Assembly (NCBI GenBank): GCA_035048495.1
Contig: CM068545.1
Span: forward strand, 11,025,958-11,089,957
DNA: 64,000 nt
Origin: Euptelea pleiosperma
Lineage: Eukaryota; Streptophyta; Magnoliopsida; Ranunculales; Eupteleaceae
Direction: 5' to 3'
Below are positions 1-17,603 of this stretch, in pieces. Under the pieces are notes generated by a model, which saw only the letters and a list, made by a program, of their open reading frames with translations, made no database searches and was not told the origin of the DNA. Position numbers and translations under genes: made by a program. The first letter of the stretch is position 1. Each line of letters starts with the position of its first letter.

Positions 1-47
1 CTCTATTTTCATGGGAATATTTTTAATCATTGGATTCAAACATTATT

Positions 48-376
48 TGGTAGTCGCCGCTGCCATCTGGGCCCACTGACCACATGGATGTTTATCCCAC
101 CCTTGGTGGATAAGCATACCAAAAATTACCCTTGTTTGATGATTTTTAACCATTGGTTTTAGTACTAAAAAAATGGTTGCATTCAACGGCTATAAGAATG
201 CCTTAAAAAGTGCTAAAACCTAATGGTTATAGATTACCAATCAGGGTGATTTTTGGTGTATTTATCCACAAGGGTGGGCTAAACATCCATGCGGTCATTC
301 AGCCCAGAGGGCAGCGGTGACTACCAAAAATGCCACTTCCGCATTTGAAAAGATCTCAGGTATACCTTGTTACATC
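48..376. repeat. Foldback MITE, family 1 (GATGTAACAAGG ends)
   Basis: Positions 48-130 and the complement of about 240-330 match each other as imperfect inverted arms, both carrying the block TTGGTAGTC-CGCTGCC-CTGGGC followed by GGATGTTTA. The right arm continues outward to a GTTACATC end at 376; the left outer end is missing. Further copies are at 13693-14080, 14906-15185, 56290-56460 and 62640-62855. No coding capacity. Confidence 0.7.
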
Positions 377-412
377 ACGACCCTTGTTTTTTTTTTTTTC
401 AGCTCGGAGCAT

Positions 413-746
413 ATCTTTGATGACAAAGTCGATGACGAGACCACCGTATAAGCCACATGGCACTTTCTTAGAGACCAGACTGTATGGATGTTTGGGTGGA
501 ATTACATACCAAGAATCAGTCTGATTAGTTATTACTAACCTTTGGATCTGAGAAATAATGCTACATATCCTGTGCTTAAAAATCAACTGATGAAAAAGAT
601 TCTAATCCAGCAGTTATAAATCGCTAATCATGTTGATTTCTGGTTCCTAGGTCCACCTAGGGATGGGCCAAACATCTATATGGCCAATGATCTCTAAAAT
701 TGTGCCACAAAGCTCGTACTCTGGTCAAATGTCCATCATCAAAGAT
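413..746. repeat. Foldback MITE, family 2
   Basis: Inverted arms begin ATCTTTGATGA at the left and end TCATCAAAGAT at the right. Inside each arm are 'GCCACATGGC', 'GGATGTTTGG' and 'GGTGGA..TACATACC' blocks found in the same order in copies at 10251-10581, 11760-12102 and 13010-13330 and in fragments near 1036, 6900, 9740, 11240, 34100 and 35950. No open frame of interest. Confidence 0.7.
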
Positions 747-946
747 TTATTAATTGGATTTTTTTTATAAAAAAATACAAAATTAAATGATTTTTTTTTT
801 AAATACTTTTATTTTTTATTTTAAAAAATATATTGCTCCGTTTCAAAGGGTGCACATACGGAGGTCTGATGCGTGTGCCTTCTGAAAGGGCTCAATGATT
901 TTTTTAATATTCCCAAAAACGATGCACCAAGTGCGTTGTTTTGGTT

Positions 947-1430
947 AAAAATAAACCATGAAAAGTACTAAAATCCAGCCTATCAAAAAAAAAAAAAAAT
1001 ACTCTAATCCAATGGATAGAAATTACTAATCAAGAGGAAGTTTAGTATTTAGGTCTACTTAGGGATGGGAAAAACATCCATACGGTCAATGGTCTCTAAG
1101 AGTGTGACACATGGCTCATAATATGGTCCATCATCAACATTTTTGTCGTTGGCCAAAATTGTACCTCGAGTTGCGTACAAATAAAAAATCAGCATGATTA
1201 GTGATTTCAAACCTTATGACCAATGTTTTAAAAATTAGACTGGATTGACAGTTGAACCGGGTCCAACCGGATTTTCAAGAAAAATCGGTCCGGTTCACGT
1301 TGAACAGGATGTTTAATCGGGAGAGAAGAATGTTTTTTTAAATTAGTTCAACCCTCAAACCGACTGAAGCAAGGTTTTTATGAACCGTTTTAAAACCTAA
1401 ATGCTCCCCATATGTATTCAAAAAATTTAG
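947..1430. repeat. Flank shared with gene B (paralogous to 17345-17960)
   Basis: This stretch aligns by eye with 17345-17960 downstream of gene B, including the block AAAAATAAACCATGA, a family-2 MITE half and a run of ACCGG-rich sequence. It shows that the A and B duplication included downstream sequence. The B copy carries a 178-bp MITE that is absent here, so this is the empty site. Confidence 0.65.
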
Positions 1431-2240
1431 GGATTATTTTGTCTATGGTCCAAGAAAATGTTTTGAGAAAGTGAGTATGGTTTCCAAAGCTGGGAGTATT
1501 CCTCAAAATTTGAGCTAAATCTTCAAGGTTCCGTGATATGTTTCCATGAAAGGAAAAAAAAAAAAGTATTCTTATAGTGGTCAGGATTAATGGGGGAATT
1601 TTCACAACAAATTTGACAACAAAATTTGGCGTGGGTTAATATATAACTTAAAAGTTTTGGAATTTTGGTGAAGATGGTCTCTATGGTGAGATCACCCTCA
1701 CAAAAATTCGAATCATTTGATATTTGTAGACTGGTTTAGAAGTTGAAGAATTATGGACCATCTATTTTTAGCGTTAACTTGAAAAGTACATTTGATGGGG
1801 TTAGAAATTACAGAATGGACTGAGTTTTTGTAGGAGTGATCTATGCGGTGAGGAGATCATCGTCACCAAAAATCAGCAATCGATTCATCTTCTATGTGGG
1901 TACGCAAAAATTGATGTCTCCCAATCCTGATTCTTTCTATAGCCGTATTCTATTTTTTTTTTTTTTAATGATGATTTTATACTTGAAGATAGAAAAGAGC
2001 CTTATACTTCCAGATTTCTTCGAGTTTTTAATGTCCATTTTCTTATATTATTCCATGTATTTTTGAATTTCTTTAAATTTCATATTTTAGAATTATGTGA
2101 TAAATACAAACCGGTACGAACATATGAAACCACATTCCGAACAATTTGTCAAAAACTCATATTGGCTACACATCTAGTAACAACGAATGCTTGAAAATCC
2201 TAAAAATTAGGTACATAGGAAAGTTCTTACCAACAGTAAG
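1431..2240. other. Intergenic, MITE fragment only
   Basis: About 1660-1930 is a diverged copy of the foldback element at 10731-11065 (shared GGTGAGGAGATCATC and GATTCATCTTCTATG blocks). I see no gene in the rest, which is AT-rich. Confidence 0.5.
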
Positions 2241-9642
<7,402 letters not shown>

Positions 9643-9651
9643 GCCCCTCAA

Positions 9652-10085
9652 AATCTGCTGTGAAGGAGAATAGAGGAGGAGATTGAAGCAGGACGAGGAT
9701 TTCTGATCTTTGGAGTTTTAGACAGCCAAATAATGCTAGATATGATAAAGACTCCGATCCAACGGTTATAAATCATTAACTAGGCTGACTTTTTGGTCTC
9801 TTTAGAGTATCCCACGTTGTCACGTCTCTTAGGTGACATTCGGGAACAAGAAGTAAAAGCATTTCTACTTGTAGTAGAAGTTACTAGTTGATTTTTTACC
9901 TCCAAAAAAGTTTTAAAAATTAAAACCAGTCCGAGTGTTCTAATTTTTGAGAAGTAATCTCTATTGGAAGTTTAAAATTTAGCTTTAGTTTTAAGTTAGT
10001 TTTTAACTTTTTAAAAGTTAAATTATGAAACACATCCAAACTAATAAGTTACTTATTTTTGTGTTGCCAAACGCCCCCATGAAAG
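9652..10085. other. Upstream region of gene A
   Basis: The first 180 bp resemble the region upstream of gene B (35809-36060), including a family-2 MITE half. I cannot assign a TATA box with confidence. From about 9840 to 10085 I see nothing recognisable. Confidence 0.4.
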
Positions 10086-10215
10086 AAAAGGACTTAATTA
10101 CTTTCCCATTGTTAATGCCCATGCCCCTCAAAATCTGCTGCTAAGGAGATGAGGAGGAGATTGATGAAGCAGGAAACTGTTTCTGATCTTTGGAGTTTGG
10201 ACTTTGGACAGCCAA
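10086..10215 (-). pseudogene. Relic of an S-domain kinase first exon (5' end only)
   Basis: This short stretch repeats the start of gene A's first exon and its leader: a minus-strand ATGGGCATTAACAATGGGAA start context, then leader sequence with GGAGATTGA-GAAGCAGGA and CTGATCTTTGGAGTTT. It resembles 9611-9720 closely but stops after about ten codons. It looks like the trace of another tandem copy lost by deletion or unequal exchange. Confidence 0.6.
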
Positions 10216-10250
10216 GGGCCGATGGTTTGAGAGTAGAACTTTGGAATCGC

Positions 10251-10581
10251 GGTCATCAAACGTTGAACGATGGACCACATTATAAGCCACCTGGAATACG
10301 CTTAGAGATCTCTGACCGCATGGATGTTTGGCCCATAACTAGGTGGACCTACATACGAAAGATCAGCTTGATGAGTGATTTCACACCTTTGAATATTTTT
10401 ACCCCAAATCTTGGACAATCCATTGTTAAAAATGAACCCAAGAAAACGACTCCAATCTAATACTCAGAAATCACTAATCAGGCTAATTTTTTTTCTGTAG
10501 CTCCACCTAGGGTTGGGTCAAACATCCATACGGTCATTGATATTTAAAAGTGCTCATCCTGTGGTCCGTCCGTCAGCAAAG
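10251..10581. repeat. Foldback MITE, family 2
   Basis: The arms carry GGATGTTTGGCCCATAACTAGGTGGA at the left and TCCACCTAGGGTTGGGTC-AAACATCC at the right, in inverse order. They flank a short centre around 10400-10450. Confidence 0.65.
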
Positions 10582-10730
10582 TTCTACTCAACGTTTAATG
10601 GTAGACAAGGGAAAGTGACGGTCAATCAACAACGACGACTATGATGATATTTTCAATCGACGGAAATACTCTTTCTAGAAGGGGCAAACTCATCAACTTT
10701 TTTTAATTATTCTCCAGCTCTCCAAGTCAA

Positions 10731-11065
10731 ACTCTTTTTTTCTTTTTGGGTCGGGTTCCGTGGCCAACATTTTTGACCAAGACCTTGGTGTACCCACATA
10801 GAAGATGAATCAATGGCTGATTTTTTGTGAGGACGATCTCTATGGTGAGGAGATCATCCTCACAAAAATTCAAATCATTCTGATATTCATAGACTGTTTT
10901 AGAAGTCGAAGAATTATGGACCTTCGAATTTTTTTGTCGGGGTTATCTGTATGGTAAGGAGATCATCCTCACCAAAAATCAGCCATTGATTCATCTTCTA
11001 TGAGGGTACACCAAGGTGTTGGTCAAAACTGTTGGTCACCGAATCCGACCCCCTTTCTTTTTTAG
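10731..11065. repeat. Foldback MITE with about 130-bp inverted arms
   Basis: The left arm reads TTTGACCAAGACCTTGGTGT then ATAGAAGATGAATCAATGGC. The complement of the right arm reads TTTTGACCAACACCTTGGTG then ATAGAAGATGAATCAATGGC. The similarity extends outward through GGGTCGG-TTC. A diverged copy lies at 1660-1930. Confidence 0.7.
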
Positions 11066-11427
11066 TAAATCTGTGATGACAGAATTGGTCATCAAAGTTG
11101 ACGTTGGACTCTAGTATCGGTGACGTGGCATACGCTTCGGTCGACCAAAAATCAGCTTTATTAGTGATTTCTATCCATTGAATTGGACTCTTTTTCCATG
11201 GAAATATTTTAAATCATTGGATTCAAACATTATTTGGAGTACTTAGATCCAACAGCTAGAAATCACTAATGAGTATGATATTTGCTATGTAGGTCATCTT
11301 AGGGATGGACCAAACATCCATGCTAAGAATGTTACATGTGGTTCATGCTGTGGTCCACCTATTCAAAGTTTAAGGTGGGCAACCTAAGTGTCTTGCACGT
11401 GGCTCAAACAGTATTCCACTTAGGGAT

Positions 11428-11674
11428 GGATAAAACTTTGATGACCGGGCCTGTCATCGAAGGAGAAGACAGGCCAGCAGATCTCGACACGTGGATTTGT
11501 ACGGACTGGCCACGTACCTACCCAAGTAAGTACTCAAGTGCTTTTTCGCCAAAACACTCACCAGTATACGTGGGCGGTGAGGCCGAGGTTGTCAGTCCGT
11601 ACAAATCCACGTGCGGAGATCTGCTGCCCTGTCTTCTCTTTCGATGACAGGGCCCGGTCATCAAAGTTTTATCC
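11428..11674. mobile_element. Mutator-like MITE, 247 bp, 9-bp target duplication
   Basis: The terminal inverted repeats are about 85 bp and nearly perfect, starting GGATAAAACTTTGATGACCG at each end. They are flanked by a perfect 9-bp duplication CTTAGGGAT at 11419-11427 and 11675-11683. A 9-bp duplication is the hallmark of Mutator-superfamily transposition. The target was itself a family-2 MITE core (CTTAGGGATGGGCC), so this is a nested insertion. It has no transposase and must have been mobilised in trans. Confidence 0.85.
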
Positions 11675-11759
11675 CTTAGGGATGGGCCAAAAATTCAAAG
11701 TTTGAGACTTTTGTCCCCCGTGGTGTGGTGCGTACATTTGTTTTCTTAGTTGGGAGCAA

Positions 11760-12102
11760 ATCTTTGATGACAAAATTGATGACGAGACCACCGCAAAGCC
11801 ACGTACCACTTTCTTAGAGACCATTATGGATGTTTGGTCCATCCCTAGGTGGAATTACATACAAAGCAAGAATCTGCCTGATTAGTAATTTTTAACCTTT
11901 GGATCTGAGAAATAATTTTAGATATGCCGTAGTTAAAAATCAACCCATGAAAAAGATTCTAATCCAACAGTTATAAATCACTAATCATGCTGATTTCTTG
12001 TCCTCAGATCCACCTAGGGATGGGCCAAATATCCATACGGTCAATGATCTCTAAGATTGTGCCACAAAGCTCATTCTGTGGTCGAACGTCTGTCATCAAA
12101 AT
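11760..12102. repeat. Foldback MITE, family 2 (full copy)
   Basis: This is the closest relative of the copy at 413-746: the same ends (TCTTTGATGACAAA and TGTCATCAAA), the same internal order and similar length. It includes the central AAAAATCAACCCATGAAAAAG segment. Confidence 0.7.
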
Positions 12103-12424
12103 TTATTAATTGAATTTTTTTGTTTAAATACGAAATTAAATGATTCCTCTTTTTAAAGGGTCGGGATCGGGGGACAGATGTTACCACCCTACTTTTCACC
12201 CGAATGAAATAACCATCGATCTACTCAAATCGGATGGTGATCTCTGTCATTTACTTTTCGATAGTCGTCCCAGCCTAGCCGATTAGAGCCGACTAAAGTC
12301 AAAGAACTCGTTTAAAAAAAAGCATCAGACTCGAGATGCATTAAATGGAGGCTACACGTGTCCAGCAGCAGCTTGTCATCTGCTGTAGCACGTCTTCACG
12401 TCTTCTCATCTGCTACAGCTCCTC
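12103..12424. other. No recognisable feature
   Basis: The sequence is not obviously repetitive and has no convincing reading frame on either strand. Confidence 0.4.
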
Positions 12425-12670
12425 TAAAGTCTAAACTAGCTATACAACTCTTGTGAGGTTTTTTGAGCACGAAGAGAAGAAGAATTCTCCATCCGCTGCT
12501 GCTTTTCTCAAGTAGCTGCTGCAACTCTTTTGGGGTTTTTTTGAGCACGAAAAGGAGAAGGAGAAGTCTTCATTGTAGCTACAACTCTTTTGAGTTGAGG
12601 GGTTTTTTAGCACGAAAATGAGAAGGAGAAGTCTTTTGTATCACTGCAGCTCTTTTGAGGCTTTTCTTTG
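12425..12670. repeat. Imperfect tandem repeat, about 80-90 bp unit, 3-4 copies
   Basis: The blocks ACAACTCTT-TGAGG-TTTTTTGAGCACGAA and GAGAAGAAGAAT/GAGAAGGAGAAGTCTT recur about every 80-90 bp (near 12440, 12520, 12590 and 12650). The spacing is uneven and the copies are diverged. Confidence 0.55.
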
Positions 12671-13009
12671 AAAATAGGGTTTCGTTCTTCAAAGATTTCG
12701 GGGTTTTGTTTGAGGATTGCACCTGTAAAGGATGCACACTATGACAAGGGCTGTGATCAGATCTTCTAAGAAAGGCCAAACCTGTCATAGGTACTAAGAG
12801 CCATTGCAGCCCAATTCAAAAAACATGCGCGCCCATTATATTGGGTGTAGAAGGTGTTGCCTTTGTCATGCAGAGTCTTGTCATGTTGAAGGGTTGGCTA
12901 AACATCCGGTGGGAAAAAGATGTAACTCACCGCTGCCTGCTGGGCCCAGTCAGTAAAACAGGGTGATAATCAATCATGCAAATTCCTAAAATATTTCAAT
13001 CACCCCGAT
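12671..13009. other. No recognisable feature
   Basis: Short frames here (for example 12579-12788 on the minus strand) resemble nothing I know and overlap the preceding tandem repeat. Confidence 0.35.
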
Positions 13010-13330
13010 GTGAATAGTTTGAGGCATTGAGCCATGTGGCACACTGTTAGTGGACGCTGACCGTATGGATGTTTGGCCAATAACTAGGTGGATCTAAAAC
13101 AAAAAACAAAACTGATCAGTGATTTACAAGCGTTGGATTGAAGTTATTTTCATGGGTTGATTTTAACTGTAGGAATTTGAGCATTATTGAGCGGTATTTG
13201 GATGCAAAGATCCAAAGTTTGTAAATCCCTAATCAGGCTGATTTTTGGTTTGCAGGTCCACCTAGTGATTGGCCAAAACATCCATACGGTCAGCGCCCTC
13301 TAAGAGTGAACCAGGTGGCTCATATGTGGG
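13010..13330. repeat. Foldback MITE, family 2
   Basis: The left arm carries GACCGTATGGATGTTTGGCC and the right arm GGCCAAAACATCCATACGGTC as inverted repeats. They flank a centre with GATTTACAAGCGTTGGAT and its inverted partner. Confidence 0.65.
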
Positions 13331-13692
13331 TGATCGGCTTCGCTCACACCGTGGTGTGACCGATGGTTTACTCCAGTAATGCGCTTCCGCATTTGAGAAG
13401 ATCTCCGGTGGAGATCTTTACATCAACAGAGTTCTGTCCATTGTAAGCAAAACTCCTCGAAACAGGAAGAGATCAAACTAAGTGCAGGGCAGGCAGATAT
13501 CAAACTAAGAAAAGGGGAGAATGGGGGTGACGGTCGGAATGACGAAACCCTCAGGCGGTTCTTGACGGTGGCGAAGATCATAGAGAGAAGAAATAGAGTT
13601 GCAGAATGCATACCTTCGTTGACAGAAGATTGAGTCTTCCTCTTCAAAAGCTGCTTGACTTTTTTTCTTGAAAGTCTTTACTTAGGGGTCGT

Positions 13693-14080
13693 GATGTAAC
13701 AAGGTATACCTGAGATCGTTTCATTTGCGGAAGCAGCATTTTTGGTAGTCACCACTGCCATCTGGGCCCACTGACCGCATGGATGTTTAGCCCACCTTTA
13801 ATAGACATTCATACAAAAAATCAGCTTGTTCAATGATTTTTAGCCGTTGGTTTTAGTACTCAAAAATGGTTGTATTCAACGGCTATAAGAACACCTTAAA
13901 TGGTGCTAAAAAGTGTTAAAATCTAATCGTTATAAATTACCAATCAAGGTGATTTTTGGTATGTATATCCACCAAGGGGTGGGATAAACATCCAAGCGGT
14001 CAGTGGGCCCAGATGGCAGCGGTGACTACCAAAAATGCTGCTTCCGCAAATGAACAGTTTCAGGCATACCTTGTTACATC
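13693..14080. repeat. Foldback MITE, family 1 (complete copy, 388 bp)
   Basis: It begins GATGTAACAAGGTATACCTG and ends CAGGCATACCTTGTTACATC. The inverted arms run about 130 bp inward through the CTGGGCCCACTGACCGCATG / GGTCAGTGGGCCCAGATGGC blocks. I could not find a clear target duplication. The end motif is shared with the adjacent long element at 14090-17342, so the two probably belong to one superfamily. Confidence 0.75.
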
Positions 14081-14089
14081 TTTTTCCTA

Positions 14090-17000
14090 TCGCGATGTAA
14101 CAAGGTATACCTAAAGTGAACAGTTTACGGAAGCACCTTTTGATCGTTGGATCTTTTCATTACGTATCCCGATGTATCATAACTCATTGAGGCATTAATG
14201 ACTCTTAAAGTTTTTTCCGTCTCATTTGCTTGCTAACGGGGATTGCCAGCAAGGATGGACTTAAAACAGTTTATTAAATACAATTTTTAATCTCACAAAT
14301 TACTTCTTACATCCAGGTAAATTCCCCCCCTTTAAACAAATGCCGTCCTCACTCCTCTACCTTCCACGCTCTACGCTCATCGCCACAGCCACCATGCTTT
14401 GCCCCTGTCACCGCCACGCTTCAATGGTGGACGAAACCCTCTTCCTCTTTACCACCTATTTGAAGGAACCCTAACTATGGAAGGAGAAGGGGAACATAAG
14501 AGCTCTCTGCCATTAAAACCTTCAAAATTCTTGATTTATCAGAACCTAGGTCTTATTGGCTGCCGTAACGGCCAATAGTCTCCATCCTTCGATGTCCATA
14601 TGTCTATGCATCTTCTCAGTCTCCACTGCTTCGACATTCTCTCCTCAGCATCGTTTCCAAGTATGACCATTGCTACATCTTCATAAAAATTATCGATTTT
14701 TGGAGAGGTTCTGCGTCAGATGCTTGAATTAGAGAAGCTAGGGTTTTTCTGAGACCTTGATTACAATTCTTGAGATGTTCTGTTTCAAAAATGGGAATTA
14801 GGGTTTTGAAAAGGTTTATGTTTTCTAACATTTTCTTCTTCAAATTCAACGATTGCAAATACTTTTTTGGTCCTAGCTAACGCTTTTTGGCTTGAGGACG
14901 CACGATTTTTGGTAATCACCACTACCATCTAAACTCACTCACCAGATGAATGTTTAGCACATCCCTTGGTAGACATTCATATAAAAAATCAGCTTGTTTG
15001 ATGATTTTTAGCTGTTGGTTTTAGTACTCAAAAACTATGGTTGTATCCAACGGCTTACACAATAAAAAAAAATCAAAAGGTTAGAATCATGCCTTAAAAA
15101 GTACTAAAATCAAATGGTTAGAGATTACCAATTAAGGTGATTTTTGGTGTGTATATCCATAAAGGAGTGGGCTGAAAACAATGTAGGGATACTCTGTACT
15201 GTCAATGGGCCACGCGTTAGGTCCATGCACCTTATAGCACCATAAATTTTTTGTATGTGCCTTTTTGTGTTAAACAAATTCTGTCTTATAAAACAGTTTC
15301 TCTTCAGGGTGGTAAATGGTAATGAGTACCTTTACACCTTTTCACTTAGAAGAATAAATAACTGATTTACCATATTGAAATTTAGAACCAAGCTAAAGCA
15401 TATGAAAACTCAATTTGGCAATTAATATTATTGGTGTTGGTTTTCATTCAGGTGATGATCAAAAATCTAAGAATGGAGATGGCCATGCCTGAAGAACCAA
15501 AAAGTTGACAATATCTTCATTTAGGAAACCACGCAGGACCCGTTTATCTTGGGTTGCTTCCTTTTTCCAAAATTACAGGCGTTGGCTTGGTTTTATGTTT
15601 GGTTCTGAAACTGTGCAAGGAGCATGGCCTGTTCTTTCTCTGCCTTTATTGGGTTAATTTGGAACTGTCCTAGAATTTTTGGGTTTGGTGAAAATAGAGT
15701 TACCAATCCACTGTGCTCAAGCAAGGAGATTGGGAGCATGTAATCTTAATTTTCATTATATTCTGTCTCAATGGGTTTGTTTGTTTACCCCATGTATTGG
15801 AAAATAACATTCATGGCTTTCGCCTGTGAGGAAATTGTTGTATGATGTAGTCTTCATATTTGTTTTTATTACTCCATATAATGATAAAAGAAACTGTTGG
15901 ATTGTGGATAAGTCGTGATGATTTGGAATAGACATTTTCACAATAACCTTGATCGGATGGTTGTCAAATGCGGGGGATAGTATAAAATCAAAGATCATCT
16001 CACATGAGTCTCTAGAGCCAAATCAAGAGTTGTAAAAATTCACCCAGAACATGGAACTGGACCAAGTGAGTTGATATATTTGACTTGGGGGAATCTCTGG
16101 ATGGACCATTGATGCGCCAACCCCCTCTGCATGCGCACATGAACATCACAAGTCATATAGATGGAATTCTACCATCTGGTCATCCTGACAAGTATTCATT
16201 GTACCAAGTAGCTACATGATTCCTACGATGAACTTTATCAAATTAGTACCAACTGACCGTAGTATGCTAGCTCTCATGTGAAAAACCAGATTCAACATTA
16301 AAATGAAAAATACAATTAAAGATGAGAGCTAAAAAGAGAATATTGTATTTCCATGAGTATTAAAAACACTTTCACACTACTTCAGTACTACAACTAAAAT
16401 CATGGGCTGATTCACATTCCTTTCTTCAATAAAAACTTTGTAACTTTACAAAAAAAAAAAATTCACCACTTCTAGTTTGTATACCAAGATATCTTGATCT
16501 GTAACTTTATAAAAAATTTCACCACTTCCAGTATGTATACTAAGATTTCATTATCTGTAACTTTACAAAAAAAATTCAGCAACTGCCTTCAGCTTCTAAA
16601 GACTTTCAACTTTACTGACCCCATATTTAGCTATCAAGGTAAACTCCCCCCTACTAAAAAAAAGTCTCTTATAAGATTTCAGCTCCTCCCCATCTCCACT
16701 TCTACATTGTCGATTCTGAATCCAAAATGCATATAAGATTTCACACATTCTTTTTTTTTTTTGTCAATTAAGTGCAGATACCATGACAAGTTCTTTTTCC
16801 AAAATGGTTCACTTTGTGGTCTCAAGTCTTAGTTGATGGAGATTGGGGGGCCAACAAGTTATTCAACTCAGTTGGAGGGCGCCTGCAAGCGGTGGCGGAG
16901 CATGACGGCGGCGACGGGGGGCTTATCACGGTGGTGGAGCACAACAGCAGCAAGAGCTTTTATCTCCCCCTTCTCCTTCCATAGTTAGGGTTCCTTTGAT

Positions 17001-17342
17001 TAGGTGGTCAAGAGGAAGGGCGGTGACGGGGGCTGAGCACGACAGCGGTGGCAATGAGAGTAGAGCGTAGAAGGTAGAGGAGTGAGGATGACGTTTGTTA
17101 AAGGGGGGAAATTTACCCGGATGTAAGAAATAATCTGTGAGATTAAAATTTGTATTGAATAAATTGTTTTTAAGTCCATCCTTGTTGGCGGTCCACATCA
17201 GCAAGCAAATGAGATGGAAAACTTTAAGAGTCACTAACGCCTAAATGAGTTATGATACATCGGGATACGCAATGGAAAGTTCCAATGATCAAAAGGTGCT
17301 TCCATAAACTGTTCACTTCAGGCATACCTTGTTACATCGCGA
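14090..17342. mobile_element. Long terminal-inverted-repeat DNA element, about 3.25 kb, non-autonomous
   Basis: The ends are TCGCGATGTAACAAGGTAT and its complement. The left arm (14090 to about 14505) and the complement of the right arm (about 16940-17342) stay alignable for roughly 400 bp, through CACCTTTTGATC, CTTACATCC-GGTAAATT and AACCCTAACTATGGAAGGAG. The interior has no transposase frame. It contains a family-1 MITE (14906-15185), short tandem repeats (16431-16580) and non-repeated sequence around 15440-15700. Arms this long recall Mutator-type or Pack-MULE elements, but without a clear target duplication the superfamily is open. Confidence 0.65.
16431..16580. repeat. Tandem repeat, about 56-61 bp, three copies
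   Basis: TGTAACTTTA(C/T)AAAAAA followed by TTCACCACTTC and TAGT-TGTATAC recurs from 16439, 16500 and 16556. The third copy is partial. Confidence 0.6.
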
Positions 17343-17416
17343 CCCTAAAAATAAACCATGATATATATTCCAATAGATAGAAATTACTAATCCAAATGAA
17401 TTTTGTTATTTAGGTG

Positions 17417-17594
17417 GAGTAAAACTTCTGTCCCAACGGATTGCAAATCACACAATCATAAGCCAATGAGTTCTCGGCACGTACACCTCAAATCAAAAGC
17501 ACATGGATATGTTGCAAAAAACACTTGGGTACATGCCAAGAACTCATTGGCTTGTGGTTGTGTGATTTGCAATCCCTTGTGAGAAGTTTTACTC
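17417..17594. mobile_element. Mutator-like MITE, 178 bp, 9-bp target duplication, empty site known
   Basis: The terminal inverted repeats begin GAGTAAAACTTCT and run about 70 bp through ATTGCAAATCACACAA and AAGCCAATGAGTTCT. A perfect 9-bp duplication ATTTAGGTG lies at 17408-17416 and 17595-17603. The paralogous flank of gene A near 1045 reads ATTTAGGTCTAC without the insertion, so it arrived after the A/B duplication. Confidence 0.88.
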
Positions 17595-17603
17595 ATTTAG
17601 GTG

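Noticed and set aside
13687..17348. One composite transposon from 13687 to 17348 flanked by GGGGTCG/CGACCC
   Set aside because: The outer matches are only a few bases longer than the shared family ends, and the target bases differ (TTA against TAA). Two neighbouring elements explain it as well.
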